NCBI RefSeq assembly: GCF_033958435.1
Contig: NC_134139.1
Coordinates: forward strand, 205,203,501-205,267,500
DNA from: Carettochelys insculpta
Lineage: Eukaryota; Chordata; Testudines; Carettochelyidae
Direction: 5' to 3'
Length of the DNA stretch: 64,000 nt
In this document: positions 21,678 through 33,189 of the stretch, one piece after another
Layout: the number at the start of each line of letters is the position of its first letter
How positions within the stretch are numbered: the stretch's first letter is position 1
Translations under genes and position numbers: made by a program
The notes under the pieces: model-generated
Seen by the model: only the letters and a program-made list of their open reading frames with translations
What the model was told of the DNA's origin: nothing
The model's database searches: none

Positions 21678-21905
21678 GATTAGCTATTAACAAAAAGTTT
21701 TTAACCATAAGGGTAGTTAACGTTTGGAATACTCTTCCAAGGGAGGTTGTGAAATCTCCATCGTTGGCGATTTTTAAGAAAAGACTGGAGAGAACCACCT
21801 GGTAGGGAAAGTCTCTATTTAATTGGGCCTGCCTCAGCACAAGAAGCTAGACTTGAGGACTTCTAGAGGTCACTTGCAGCTCTACATTTGTAAGATTCTG
21901 TGATC

Positions 21906-22754
21906 TGTATTGTTTTGGAGTTTCACAAATTTAAAAAGAAAAATGTTTGGCACAAAGTTCTACCAAGTTTCACACAAAGTTACCTTGTAAATCTTCCACC
22001 TTAGTCCTCCACATCTGTCTCTTCAGCACATCAGCCTAACCTCTCCCAAAAAGTACCTGAGAAGAGGTGAGCTCTGCAATGTGGCTGAAAAGTTAAGGAA
22101 ATCTGTGTTTTGCAAGGCAAGGGCACGTCTGCATTGCAGCTGGGAATGAGTCTTCCAGGGCAGGTAGACAGACTTGCACCAGAGGGGCTGACTGTAGCAT
22201 GCTAACATAGCAATATGGATATTCTATCTTGGCAGAAGCTTAGTCTCTCAAGCCCACCAACCTTCCTTAGGCTTCAGAACCCAAGTCAGAGCAACCATAT
22301 TGTTATTTTTAATGTGCCTGTTTGTGTCTGTCTACTCAGGCTTTGAGGTTCATTCCCAGCTGCAGTATAGACATCACCTGGGAATCTGTTTTATCACATA
22401 GAGAAAACGGCCTGCAAAGCTAACATCCTGTTAACATTTGTAATCGAAAGTGTCTTCTGTCAAAGTGCCTCGACTAATAAGATCTTTGGAAATATTGTCT
22501 GAGGAGTGAGATTTCTCGGGTAACTGGGAAAGAAAATGTTTAGGACTTGATACTGATACTCTTCTTCCTAAGAAGAGAGAGTTACATCCATTGAGCTTGT
22601 GAGCATAGTTTATAAACTGGGGAAAGCATATTATCTGCCTAAATTTGTGTTCCTTAAGGTAAGTACCTGTTAAAAAAAAGAATTCACTTTTTGCTTTGGC
22701 AGGTTATAAATGAGAGAGAAGGCTATTCCTGAGATTTTTCTCAAGTAAACAAAC
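21906..22754. other. Unassigned DNA
   Basis: No recognisable coding or repeat structure was found here, apart from short words similar to the TCCCAGCTGCAGT type at 22130 and 22350. Confidence 0.4.
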
Positions 22755-23140
22755 ACCGAGTCTGTGTCCACAGTAGCAAGTTCTTTTGAAAGATTTTTCA
22801 AAAGAAGGGCACTCTTTCAAAAGAGCCCATGGAGTGTCTACACACAAAAAGCATTCTTTCGAAAGTAAATCAAAAGAATATGGCGCTCCTTTCGAAATCA
22901 CTCTTCTTTTCCCATGTCAGGAAGAGCACCCCCTTTCAAAAGCTTCTTTCGAAAGAAAATATGTGTAGATGCTCTGCAGGGCTCTTCTTTTGAAAGAACA
23001 GTCTTCATTTTTGATCTCTGGCCCATTCTTTCGAAAGAGTTGGGGCTGTGTGGATGCTGTCTTTCAAAAGATCAGGTCACTCTTTTGATCTACCTTTTTG
23101 TGTGTGGATGCATTCGATCGAAAGAAAGCCCTAGTGTTTA
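22755..23140. mobile_element. Probable MITE rich in TTCGAAAG/TTTGAAAG words
   Basis: Many copies of CTTTCGAAAG-like words in both orientations, and GTCTACACACAAAAAG-like internal words, resemble other MITEs in the window. I could not match clear terminal inverted repeats or a target duplication, so the limits are approximate. Confidence 0.45.
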
Positions 23141-26100
23141 TAAATCCTAATGGGACTTTGTTACATTTTAAAAAAGATTGCAGTATATGGATAAGTCCTC
23201 CATTCAAGTGAACTTTGAATATTCCATTGTTAATCTTTTGAATCCTATAAATATAGGAACTTAAAGTTTTAAGTTAAAAAGTTACTCTCCCCCTCCCCCA
23301 TCTTGAAATGCGTGCAGTTTGCTAAGCCTCATTACCCTGCAGTAGACAGCTGGAGTAGATTTAATTTTCATTTTTCAGCTGATTCCTAAACATGGCTGTA
23401 CTGGTAAGACCCACTAGCTCTCACAGTGAAATTTTAGAAAGTTAAAATATGAGTAAGTGACTTGGGCATGCAGGGTCTTATTTGAAATCAATTCGCTCTC
23501 TTTCTCTGAAATCTTCCAATGATTTTCAGCAGCAGAACAGGAAAACCCTAATATTATTATAAGAAGTATTTGGCACTTACTGAAAACGTACAGCACCCTC
23601 CTTCAAAAGAATCTTGATTTACTGCAGGTTGTTCATGTGTCGCATGCGGACATTTTTAGAGAACAGATTTCTTGTCACTGAACAGTGAATGGCTTCCAGT
23701 ACTCCACGATCGCTGAGTAGAAATTTTTATTATGATTGTAAAAGGTAGGAAACCATGAAATCTATAAGGTGATTTGGCAGATGAAGTGGTTGTTGGTGCC
23801 AGGATTTGGTTACTGATCCACAGTTTCCTGTTTTTAAATATATTAATTGATCTGCAAAGGGCATCTTTTGGAAGCAAGAACTCAGACAGACTGGCACAGG
23901 CTGGAGCTCCGCCAAGGCTGCTTGGGAAGGTTGCCATGCTGAGAGCGAGAGCTGAGGAAAGAAAAATAAGGCAAGACTTGGCACAGCTCAGTCAAATCAG
24001 TTTCTTTTGTCTGCTTTCTCGGCTTGAGCTTCAAGAAAGAAAACCATCCTGGGTTACAGAAAAACTCACAACTTTTTGGTTTTCAAACTCAGAAGGCTTT
24101 TTAAGTCTGTTGGGCTATTTGAAAACGGTGGGTACATTAAACGATGTTCAGTCACGAGTGTTAAGGGAAATAAAAGACTTTTTTAATGATGCATCCACAA
24201 TGTCTGTTCATACATATGGGAAATACAGTATCTGATTTTTGTACGTATTACTATATTGTAAGAGAAACAGGAGTAATTTGGAAGATTATAAAAGGAATTT
24301 TTAAATAAAATGGATATTTTTTAATTTTTTGCAAAAAAAGTTGTCATGAACATAAATCTGCTTTAAAACTAAATCTGACCTCCTTTGGAATTTATGTGGA
24401 ATGGAAATTTCAGCGTTTTTCATATATGCTACAGACATTAACTTTTAAAGGAGCCTTCTTTTAAGATTTCTTCTGACCCAGCAATGAAGTGAGAGTAAGA
24501 CCTAGTTGTTTTCTCTTAGTGTAAAAGAAAATATGCTCTTAAAGCAACAGCATTCATTTCTGCTGCTTCATGCTGTCCTAACTATATCCCCTAGCAATTA
24601 GTGACAACACTGAAGACCCGCAGGGCAAGCTGAAGACACCCAGACTACACCTGAAAGGCAAGCAAGAAATGTGAGCACGGTCATTGCATTGTTGCTGTAA
24701 AACATAGTGTCTGTTAATAAAGGATGTGTGAGATAAGTGAATTATCTACACAAGGAAGAAATGATAAGAGATGGAGAAGAATTCACTTCTGTCGGTTGAG
24801 GAATGGTTTGAGCATGGTAGAGGATTGAATCTGAACTGATTACATTGGACAAACAAACTTTGGTGTGTAGTTAAAACACGTATATTATAACTTGTGAAAA
24901 AAATTCAGTCCTTTTCAGATGACTGGATTAAACAATTCGTTGATGGCTGAAGCCGGAATCCTTTATGATTTCAATATTAAAGGCTGAAAATCTGTTGTTT
25001 GTTCTCCAAAAAGTACCTGAATTTTCAGTGAGACAGATGCCTTTTTAAAATATCACAGCAACAAATACTGATATATTGCCTATTAGGCCTGGATATGATG
25101 GTTGGATTATACTACTTCTACTCTGACAATCAGCATTGTTTCAGAGAGTAACTGTAAACCATAGATTTTTATGGATCATCTTCATTTATAGTAAGTATTT
25201 TGCTGTCTTTACAGAAAGATTGAATAATCAGTAAGATTCACATAGTCTGGGATTCTATAATTTTCCCTTATCTTTGGAGACTGTGGGGGTTGGGGAGGTA
25301 AAAATCCAAAAGCCACATTCATATAAGCACTAGACATTGCAATCACTATGACAGATTTTAACAGGATCTGTGCTTTTTGTTTTAAGGGTACACTCAGGCT
25401 TCTGAATTTTAGAATGCGGAAAATTAGATTTTGTTTATATAGAAGAACTCTGGCTGTTGACTAGCACATTAAAATGGTTTCATAGCAAGATGTTTTAGGG
25501 ATTTGTTACATAAATGTATCTTATTTGAGATAAACAACAATTAGATGCTGGAGCAATTAAAGTAAGTTTTACAGAACCCTTTTTATATATATAAATAAAT
25601 ATATGTATATTAATGTTCTTCTAAATAAGTATTTCCATGCATCTGTTGGTTTTGTGGGATTATAATAATAATAACTTTGCTATAATAGTTTGTTCAAATG
25701 TGTTGTACGAACATATATTTATTAAAATGGGTAACTGGCCAGAGATGACAAACTGATATTCACTAGAGAGGAAATGTTTTCATGAGTTCTGTTTTGCTTG
25801 TGGTGGCTACATTGTTTATTCCTGTGCAAACAGTAACATGTGATGTGCTTATGGAAACAAAGATGTCTCAGCATGTAAGCTTACAAATGGAGAAACACCT
25901 TACGTTTTATTGTTAGACATCACATACTGACCTATGTTTCTTCCTGAGTTTCTTAGAAATATTATGCACTTATTGTATTTTAAAAATGTTAGCTTTTTGG
26001 ACCATACCCTGAACGAGATTTAAAAAAAACAAAACCAAAACCCAACCATTCTCCTATTAGTGTTTTCAGAGAAAACACTGACTATCAGGTGAGAGTAACC

Positions 26101-27508
26101 TTGTTTGACTTCTAAATGCTTACACAGTTCCACAAATGGGTATCTCAGGACAAAGGTTATAATTTATTAATAGGACATTTATACTTTTAAAGTGTTAGCT
26201 ATAGTTTTGGAAACAGTATCTTTGTGATCTTTAGTAAATACATTTGTGTTCCCAAACTGAGAGATGCACCACTGTAGCTTCCTTTTGGTCTACCTAAGTT
26301 TAAAAAAGTAAAGGAGGTATTTTGCTTCATGTAAAAATACTTCCCTCTAAAGATTTAATGTAGGTGCCTGTAAGAATAAAACACAAACAACTTCCCCTCC
26401 ACTCTATCAATAAACTGATCAGCTTAATTGACAAGTGTTACAAAGAAGAAAATGGCTGTTCTTGTAAAACTGATGATTCTGTATGAAAATTAAAATTCTG
26501 ATAGGACTTTGACATGCTTCATCACTTCTAGATTTTATTTTGATTCTACAGCATAATTTAGAGCTTTCCATGTAATTTTGTTGCAGTAGTAGATACCTAA
26601 AGCCTCATTTAATTATTAGTTGCATAACTTTTAATAACTTGATTTTAAATGAAAAGCTTGTATTTAATTTGACTTTCCCAATATATATTGTACCTTGAAC
26701 TGCATAATTCCTTGAAGTGAAATTCGTAAGGGATGGAAGTGGAAATGAAGGTTTAGGTGGGATTTGATTTTTGTTATTAAATTATAAGAAGAAAAATTCA
26801 TAATATTTTGTACAGCCAGGGTCACCTGTTATATTCTTAAGGGCATGTATATGATCTCATTGACAAACACTAGCATAAACCAAAATTAACTCCTTTGAAG
26901 TCTAGTGTATTGGATCATAAAGGCCTGATTCACATATTTTAAATTTACATATACATGTGCTATTTTCACACTGCTACTTATTTACTGGTTTTAGACACTT
27001 ACATAGAAAACTGGAAATTTCAAGTATGATCATGGAGATTGCTTTAAAACATGATTGTCAAAGAGAATAATATGAGTTATAATACCATTTTTGTAGATTT
27101 TGACATGATTTTTATCACAGAGAAGCCACCAGTAGATATTATAATGAAAACTACCCAGATCCATGGGATGCACTGAAGAGCGCCTCAACATATTTTACAT
27201 ATATTGATGCTCCAGATTCTGCTAATGATGAGGCCAGCTCATTTTCCCCTACCAATAGTTTTTTAAAAGTAAAGATTCTTAGTGAAAACATGTTTACGCT
27301 TTTAATTTTGTTCTTTGATTAACTCTTCTCCTCTTTTATAATATGCTACATAACAAGATATATCATTCACTTATATCAACTGTTTTGGGATTGCTGTCAT
27401 CATTTTTAATTATTCCATGTAAGTTTTGCCATATATCCTTTAGTTTTTTCCCAGGTTTTTAAAGCCACAACCTCTTCCCTCATACTCCTTCTAAAAGATG
27501 CACTCAGG
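23141..27508. other. 4.4-kb AT-rich stretch without recognised repeats or genes
   Basis: This is the longest interval in which I recognise no transposable element. It is AT-rich, with short ATATAT runs (near 25585) and scattered AATAAA words. The longest frame, at 23774-24235, has no motif I recognise and a composition typical of chance frames. It may be intronic or intergenic host DNA. Confidence 0.5.
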
Positions 27509-29200
27509 CTGCATCTACACTATGAGATAAAATCGATATATAATACATTCAGATTCTTAATCTCAATATTATGAATTTGAATAAAGTCCACAAAGCTTCT
27601 TGAAATTCGACCCACCTTTTCTCCATGTCGAATCTCTGCTTCCCCATTGCGCCATGCACGTTTGACAGTGTGAGTACTGCATTGTGGGTACCTATCCCAC
27701 AGTGCCTTAGCTCCGATTGCTTGTGGGTGTTCCATGTTGGAATCTCAGAATTCCAAGAACTATCCCAGAATTCAGTGGATCACTAATTGCGTGAAAAAAG
27801 AACTGGATATTGCGCCATTTGCTGCTGTAGCATTCCAACACAAGCATGGATCCATGAACACTCCAACTCATAGCACAGATAGTTTCAGCTACCACAGCGG
27901 CTGTCATGCAATTTGTCCTTCAATTCCAAAGCTCAGTGATGCTTGTCTATCATATTGGTGGTGCTGCTGCTGCTGAAGGTGATGATGAGGATGGTGTTTT
28001 GGAACCGCAGTTGTGCCAACTGCAGTCCAAGAGCGCAGAGCTGGTGGCTACCATGAATGCAATGATGACAGTGGAGGAGCATTTTTGGACTTGAGAGACC
28101 AGCACGCGCTGGTGGAATCGCATCATTTTGGAGTCCTGGGATGACCAGCACTGGGTGCAGAACTTTTGCATGCACAAGTCTACCTTTATGGAACTTTGTG
28201 ATATGCTGACCCCTACCCTGAAGCACAGCCACACCAAAATGAGGTGGGCTTTAATGGTATAGAAGTGAGTGGCAATTGCTCTGTGGAAATTTGCAACCCC
28301 TGACAGTTACTGGTCAGTGGCAAATCATTTCGGGGTGGGCAGATCTACAGTGGGATCCGTGGTGGTGGAGGTGGCCCATGGAATTTGTCGGCGTCTCTCC
28401 CTGAAGACTGTGACCCTAGGAGATACACAGGCCATAATGGATGACTTTGCTGCCCAGGGCTTTCCTAACTGCGGTGAGGCGATAGATGGCACTCACATCC
28501 CCATCATGGCCCCAGCACAGCTGGCATCAGAGTACATTAATCAAAAGGGGTACTTCTCCATAGTCTTTCAGGGGTTGGTAGATCACAAAGGTCATTTTAC
28601 TGACATCAAAATTGGCTGGCCAGGGAGGGTTCACGATGCATGCATATTCCAAAATTCGTGACTGTACTGAAAGCTTCTGGATGGGACTTTTTTCCCTGAT
28701 TGGAAAATCAAGATTGGCGATGTGGAGATGCCCATTGTTATATTGGATGACCCTGCTTACCTCTGCTTCACTGCCTGATGAAACCCTACACAGGAGCCCT
28801 GGACCCCAGCAAAGAAAACCTTAATTACTGATTGAGCTGCTGCAGAGTGGTCGTGGAATGTGCCTTTGGACATTTGAAAGGGAGGTTCAGATGTTTATTG
28901 ACCCATTTGGATGTTTCTGAAGCTAATGTCCTCACTGTTATTACAGAGCAAAACATATGAATCAAGACAGGAGACTTTCCCATCTACCTGGAATTCTGGA
29001 GCGGAGGCAATAGGCAGGGCTTACTTGCAGTTGTCTACACTGCCATCCACAAGTAGCCACGCTCAGGGTTCAGCAATAAGGGATGATTTAAAAAAACAGT
29101 TTTATGAATGATCTGTAATGCATGTGGTGCTTATGTATGTCTCTGCCGTAATGCCAATAAATCAACCATGCTGAAATGAATGAATGCTCTTCTTTTGTGA
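27509..29200 (+). mobile_element. PIF/Harbinger DNA transposon remnant
   Basis: The left end near 27509 reads GGCTGCATCTACACTA, matching the terminal word of the MITEs in this window. A GCATTGTGGGTACCTATCCC palindromic block lies near 27680. A transposase gene follows at about 27935-29110, then AATAAA words near 29156. I do not see the right terminal repeat before the CR1 at 29770, so the right limit is uncertain. Confidence 0.75.
27935..29110 (+). pseudogene. Harbinger (HARBI1-like) transposase pseudogene
   Basis: The frame starts with an acidic leader (EGDDEDG) and goes through a WDDQHWVQNFCMHKSTF block to a helix-turn-helix-like YWSVANHFGVGRSTVGSVV (near 28300-28365). The DDE nuclease follows: GEAIDGTHIPI (first Asp, near 28480), GWPGRVHDACIF (second Asp, near 28615) and, after frame changes, a VVECAFGHLKGRF-type block with the third acidic residue near 28850. 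A C-terminal TFPSTWNSGAEAIGRAYLQL closes it. The enzyme would cut and paste DNA carrying matching termini. Stops in the N-terminus (near 28260) and after the second Asp (near 28659), plus shifts, inactivate it. The central 130 residues stay open. Confidence 0.9.
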
Positions 29201-29769
29201 GAGGGGGTTAAATTAATAAATAAAATGTGCTGTGCCATCAGCATCCTCCCCCTCGCCACCTGGTTCCCTTAGCTGTGAGTCTGCTGTGGACAAGAGAGTT
29301 TCACTGCCCACCTGTGCCTTCAGCAGCACTAACTTTCCCCACACCCACCCATTTTGATTTGTGTTCTCCCTCCCCACTCTTGCAGGACAAGAAATCACAC
29401 CAAGCTCAAAGGAATGATTTTATGTTGAGGTGAGGAGAGGTTTAAGTGACCAGGAAAATAAACCTTCTCAGGGGTGCTTGAATAGCGTTTTTCAGTGACC
29501 CTTGGGGCTGGAGTGGCAGGGTAGCCTCGCCCTCCTTCCCTGCGTGCAGAGACCCTGATGAGGGGGGCTTCGTCCCTCTCCTCAGGGTACTCTGGACAGT
29601 GTGTATTAGCTGATGTTGTGCTGGTGTGGGAGTCCCTCTGCAACTGAAGCAGGGAGCACAGGATCTCAGTCTTCTGAGTAGCAGCCCTTACAGGCTTTGC
29701 TGCAGACTTCGGTCTGGTTTGCTGCAACCTCAGTGTGCTTTGCTGCGGCCTAATTCATCTTTGACAATT
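29201..29769. other. Unassigned DNA after the Harbinger gene
   Basis: The stretch contains a moderately GC-rich block at 29480-29730 with a minus-strand open frame of 110 residues (29395-29727), rich in Pro, Arg and Ser and without a motif I recognise. Harbinger transposons often carry a second, Myb-like gene, but I do not see a Myb signature here. Confidence 0.35.
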
Positions 29770-30315
29770 GCTGGTGCTGCAGGTTAAGCATTCAGGTCAA
29801 GTGGGAAACTCAGCTGGAAGACTGTGTCGGGTTCGGGGCATCACATTTCAAAAAAAGATGTGGACAAATTGGAGAGAATCCTCCATAGAGCAATAAAAAT
29901 GATAAGTTTAACAACCTGTCCTGTGAGGAAAGGTTAAAAACAACTGGCCATGAAGATGCTTTGGGGGGACCTATTAACAGTATTTAAATATGTCAAAGGC
30001 TGCTAAAAAGAAGGTGGTGATCAGTTGTTCTCCATATCCACTGAAGGTGAGACAAGAAGTAATGTGCTTAATGTACCTCAAGGGAGATTTAGGCTAGATA
30101 TTAGGAAAGACTTTCTCGCTATAAAGTTAATTAAGCACTGGAATGGTCTTTCAAGAGAGGTTGTGGAATTCTTGTCATTGGTGGTTTTTAAAAAGAGGAT
30201 AGATAAACCACTCATGAATGGTGTAGGCATACTTGGTGTTGCCTCAGCTGTTGTGGGTGGAGTGGGTAACCTCTTGAAATCTTCTGTGGCCCTATATGTG
30301 TAGGATGCTATGATT
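29770..30315 (+). pseudogene. CR1 LINE 3' portion
   Basis: CR1 text is visible as ATGTGGACAAATTGGAGAG, then frames with LNVPQGRFRLDIRKDF and HWNGLSREVVEFLSLVVFKK. It ends with the CR1 3' word GTAGGATGCTATGATTTAT near 30315. It is 5' truncated and broken. Confidence 0.88.
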
Positions 30316-30860
30316 TATAACCTATTATTATAGTAATGTTACTTCACATACCAGGTCACATATAGTATTCATTGAATAATTAGAGTAAGAATATACTACT
30401 GACTACCTGATCAGGATGATGATGGCTAAGCTATGATGATCAGAGAAGCTATGAAAATACAAAACAACCAACCAACCAGACCAATCCTTTGTGATAATGG
30501 GAAAGTTCAGCTATCTCCCATACTGGCTGGTTACATTGCACCTCTGGAGGGGATGGAGATACAAAATTTCTAGACACTTTAATTACTGTTTCTTGGAGCA
30601 GTTAGTCCTGTATCTCACAAGGAGAGAGGTGGATTATTCAGGATCTGGTCCAAGAGGTGAATGTAGCACAGCTGCTTTGTAATAACAACTATCATTGCAG
30701 GTGAGAAAATACTACAGTAGCATTTCATTTTTAAAAAACAAACCTGCATACAAATGAATCTAGTTCAACAGAAATGAAAAGGAACAGTCACAAGAGTGAA
30801 ATGTCTACAAGCTGCATGGAAACTTCATAAAGAGGATCAAATTCAATGTATTTGACCCGA
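30316..30860. other. Unassigned DNA
   Basis: No gene or repeat is recognised in this interval. Confidence 0.4.
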
Positions 30861-30863
30861 GAC

Positions 30864-31192
30864 CTTAGTCCTCCCCATGCTTTATGGCATATTGGGTTCT
30901 CCACATCTTCCATCCTTCCCTGTCAACTGCTGTTCTCTGCAGATTTTCCCGTTTCATGTTGAGGTGCTTGATGTCATTCAGAACTGTTCATTTCCACATT
31001 ATTCATGGTTTTGCTCTCTTTCTTCTTCAGTTTTCTGGATTCCACTCAACATATTATTTGGTAAGCATTCTTTTTCCATTCTTAGAACATGACCCAGCCA
31101 CTGATGTCTTCTTGTGTAAGATTATTTGTGAAAATGTACTTTGTCCAGTAATTTTTCTAACTTCTTCATTTGTCTTCCTATCACATTATTGT
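30864..31192 (-). pseudogene. Non-LTR retrotransposon fragment, RT C-terminus
   Basis: Minus-strand translation gives GHxLRM-like, KPW-type and TVLNDIKHLNMK words and ends with RTAVDREGWK followed by AIKHGED. This order (GH-R, RPR-W, then R-RW and a short basic end) is the standard C-terminal tail of RTE/Jockey-like LINE proteins. It is a different family from the RTE-like copies at 2.2, 14 and 32 kb. Frames are broken. Confidence 0.6.
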
Positions 31193-31196
31193 TGTA

Positions 31197-32000
31197 GGCC
31201 TTGTCTAGACATGCCCCTCCCTTTTGGAAGGACCATTTAAATAACACACATTGGAACTGGTTAATGAGGAGCTGATATGAATATTCAGTGTCTCATTAGC
31301 ATAATGACAGCCAGTCGTTCTTTGAAAACGCTGCTTTCAAAATGCAAACTCAGTATGTAGTGTGGCAGACTCCTACCTGGAAGCTTCTGGAACCTTCTAG
31401 AAGGACGGTATACTGGATGGTGGGCCAATGCTTTTTTGTTCTGTGACGAGGCCCAAGCCCTCATTGGTCAACTGGGCCCTGCGCTCCCTATAAAAGGTTC
31501 CCCATCTGGTAGGAGGGGGGAAGGTTTTGGAAGGTGCACCGGAGGAGCTGAGCAAGAGCAGAGCAGACTGAGCGAGTGAGAAGGCACCACGGGGAAGCGG
31601 TGGGTGAAGTGGCCCAGGGTGAGGTTGCTACTTTGGGGCAGGGGTGAAGGCCCTGCCAGTTGCCTCTTGTCCTTGTAGGGACCCGGGGCTGGAGTCCAGG
31701 GTAGAGGGCGGGTCTGGACTCCCCCCACCCTTCCCCAGAGAGATTACTCCACTGGAGCAGGCATGGGCCTGCAAGGGGACTGGCATTATTCTCCTCATTC
31801 TGGACTTGCCTGTGATGAGGATGGCTCGCTAAGATGAGACTCCTGCCTTTGGAAAGGCCTGGGCAGATCAGGGGCCTCCGTGAGTCTCTGAGGCAACAGA
31901 GAACCACCAGGAAGCGCAGGGACCCACAGGGGCTGACAAGGGACTTCGTCACAGTAGACACAGGCGCTTCAAAATAAACTCCAGACTTCACAACTCCTTC
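31197..32000. mobile_element. MITE fragment with nested solo LTR
   Basis: A GGCCTTGTCTAGACATGCC terminus at 31197 follows a GTA triplet. A TAATGAGGAGCTGATATGAA/CTCATTAGCAT body follows, which shares words with the MITE at 6847-7121. The solo LTR 31361-31953 is inserted in it, and MITE-like sequence seems to resume at 31958 with ACACAGGCGCTTC. The right terminus was not found. Confidence 0.55.
31361..31953 (+). mobile_element. Solo LTR of an endogenous retrovirus-like element, copy 1
   Basis: The unit begins TGTGGCAGAC and ends GTCACA, so it has TG...CA ends, and is flanked by GTAG on both sides (31357-31360, 31954-31957). A CTATAAAAGG TATA box lies at about 31489-31498. It aligns by eye over its length with the unit at 39931-40481, for example GGCAGGGGTGAAGGCCC against GACAGGGGTGGAAGCCCC. 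No internal viral genes are present, consistent with recombination between two LTRs. A 4-bp duplication is typical of class I (gammaretrovirus-related) elements. The TATA box sets the orientation. Confidence 0.8.
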
Positions 32001-32019
32001 ATTCCCAATTTGTTTTGGG

Positions 32020-32795
32020 AATAGGTTCGTGGATGTCATAGTTATCATTGAGGAAGATGAGGAGAAGCTAGCAAAAATGGTGCAGGTGCTAAATGAAGAA
32101 GGGAAGCAGTATGGACTGATCATGAACATCGATAAAACAAAAACAATAGTATTTGGAGATAAGGAAATAGGAAGGAAGATAATATTGAACTAGAAAATGT
32201 AGAGAAGTTGACATATCTGGGGAGCAACATAACGTATGATCTAGACTGTAAGAAGGAAATAGTGACTTGAATAACGAAAGCAAGAGCGAGTTTGAAGGCA
32301 ATGGATAAGATCTGGAAAAGCAAAGCGATTAGCTTAAGAATGAAGCTGAGTGTCTTGAAAACATGCATATTCAGCAGCATGTTGTACAGATGTGAGACGT
32401 GGCCAATAACGAAAGATTCGAAAAGAAGAATATTGGTGTTCAAAAGGAGTTGTTCTCGAAAGATTCTGAGAATAGGATGGATGCAGAAGATCACCAATGA
32501 GGAATTATATAGAAAGATATAGCTGAAAGAGAACCTGCTGTAGAAGGTTATAAAACAGAAGCTCCAACTATTTGGGCATATTTGCAGAATGAACGATGAA
32601 CGAAAAATCAAGACCCTGGTATTTGGCATAATGGACGGTTTGAACAGGAGTGGCAGACCCCACAGAGAATGGAGAGATGATATAGTAGATTGGTGCAGAG
32701 CTAGTCTACAGAAACTAAGCCACACTGCACTGGACAGGGACAGATGGAAGGAAATAGTGAGAGAGGCATCAGACACCAACGGCCGCTGAGCCCAT
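32020..32795 (+). pseudogene. RTE-like LINE fragment, RT C-terminal half
   Basis: The text runs VIIEEDEEKLAKMVQVLNEE, MNIDKTKTIVFGDKE, YLGSNITYDLDCKKE, then MKLSVLKTCIFSSMLYRCET, KRRILVFKRSCSRKILRIGW and RPHREWRDDIVDWCRASLQK, ending ASDTNGR before a stop at 32787. It is the same family as 2185-2718 and 6400-15600. This copy is the best preserved C-terminus in the window, with stops only near 32190, 32270, 32520 and 32542. Confidence 0.8.
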
Positions 32796-32849
32796 GTTTA
32801 TCCTTGATGATGAAAGTCTGGGGTTTATTTTGAAATTTTGAGGAAGAGG

Positions 32850-33075
32850 GGGCATCTGGAAGGAGGGTTTCCTTCCAGGAGATCCCCGCAGGCCACACAT
32901 CTATATGGCTGTTTTGGAGCCTTGAAGAGCTTCTTCTGAACTCCGAATCATGTGGCCATATGCTAATGAGGTGTGAAAAATTTACATATATGCCTCATTA
33001 GCATCTTCTGGGCTGCTCCTTATTATGCCCTTTCTGGTAGAAGTGGACCCTGTCTAAAGAGCCCCTCTTTCAAAA
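32850..33075. mobile_element. MITE fragment related to 56290-56505
   Basis: It shares GGAAGGAGG...TTCCTTCCAG, TGGCTGTTTTGGAGCC and ATGCTAATGAGGTG words with the segment at 56290-56505, and has facing CTAATGAGG/CCTCATTAG blocks. A GACCCTGTCTAAAGAGCCC word near 33047-33065 resembles the family terminus. Target duplication not identified. Confidence 0.55.
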
Positions 33076-33189
33076 TAGGTGCTATTCCTCATGCAATGAA
33101 ATTTACCAATTTCAAAATAGCAGTTGCATTGTGTAGGTGCTAGGAAAGTTATTTAAAAATAAGAGCTGTTATTGCAAAATAACTTTGCT

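Larger units (their letters stand above)
19720..21905 (+). pseudogene. CR1 LINE body split by two insertions
   Basis: CR1 RT text runs from about 19720. A linker with KSHQDSGGV-like text leads to FWRTGEVPDDWRRVNVVLS, a DLDFSNAF-like word near 20360, and ITFADDTTLGGVISTSEDI (near 20610). Near 20850 the frame is interrupted by a fold-back element and resumes at 21063 with text for VKKANI. A second interruption at 21292-21677 is a hAT-type MITE, after which 21686-21905 gives VVNVWNTLPREVVKSPSLA and the CR1 tail. Stops and indels are frequent, so it is dead. Confidence 0.87.

Noticed and set aside
23774..24235. A 153-residue frame in repeat-poor DNA as a host exon
   Set aside because: It has no recognisable domain and low-complexity codon use. 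One chance frame of this length is expected in a window of this size. No flanking exons were seen.
24600..24700. A repeated GAAGAC word as a regulatory array
   Set aside because: Only two or three irregular copies occur; this is within chance expectation.
29395..29727. The Myb-like second gene of Harbinger on the minus strand
   Set aside because: I could not find the regularly spaced tryptophans of a Myb/SANT domain in the frame.
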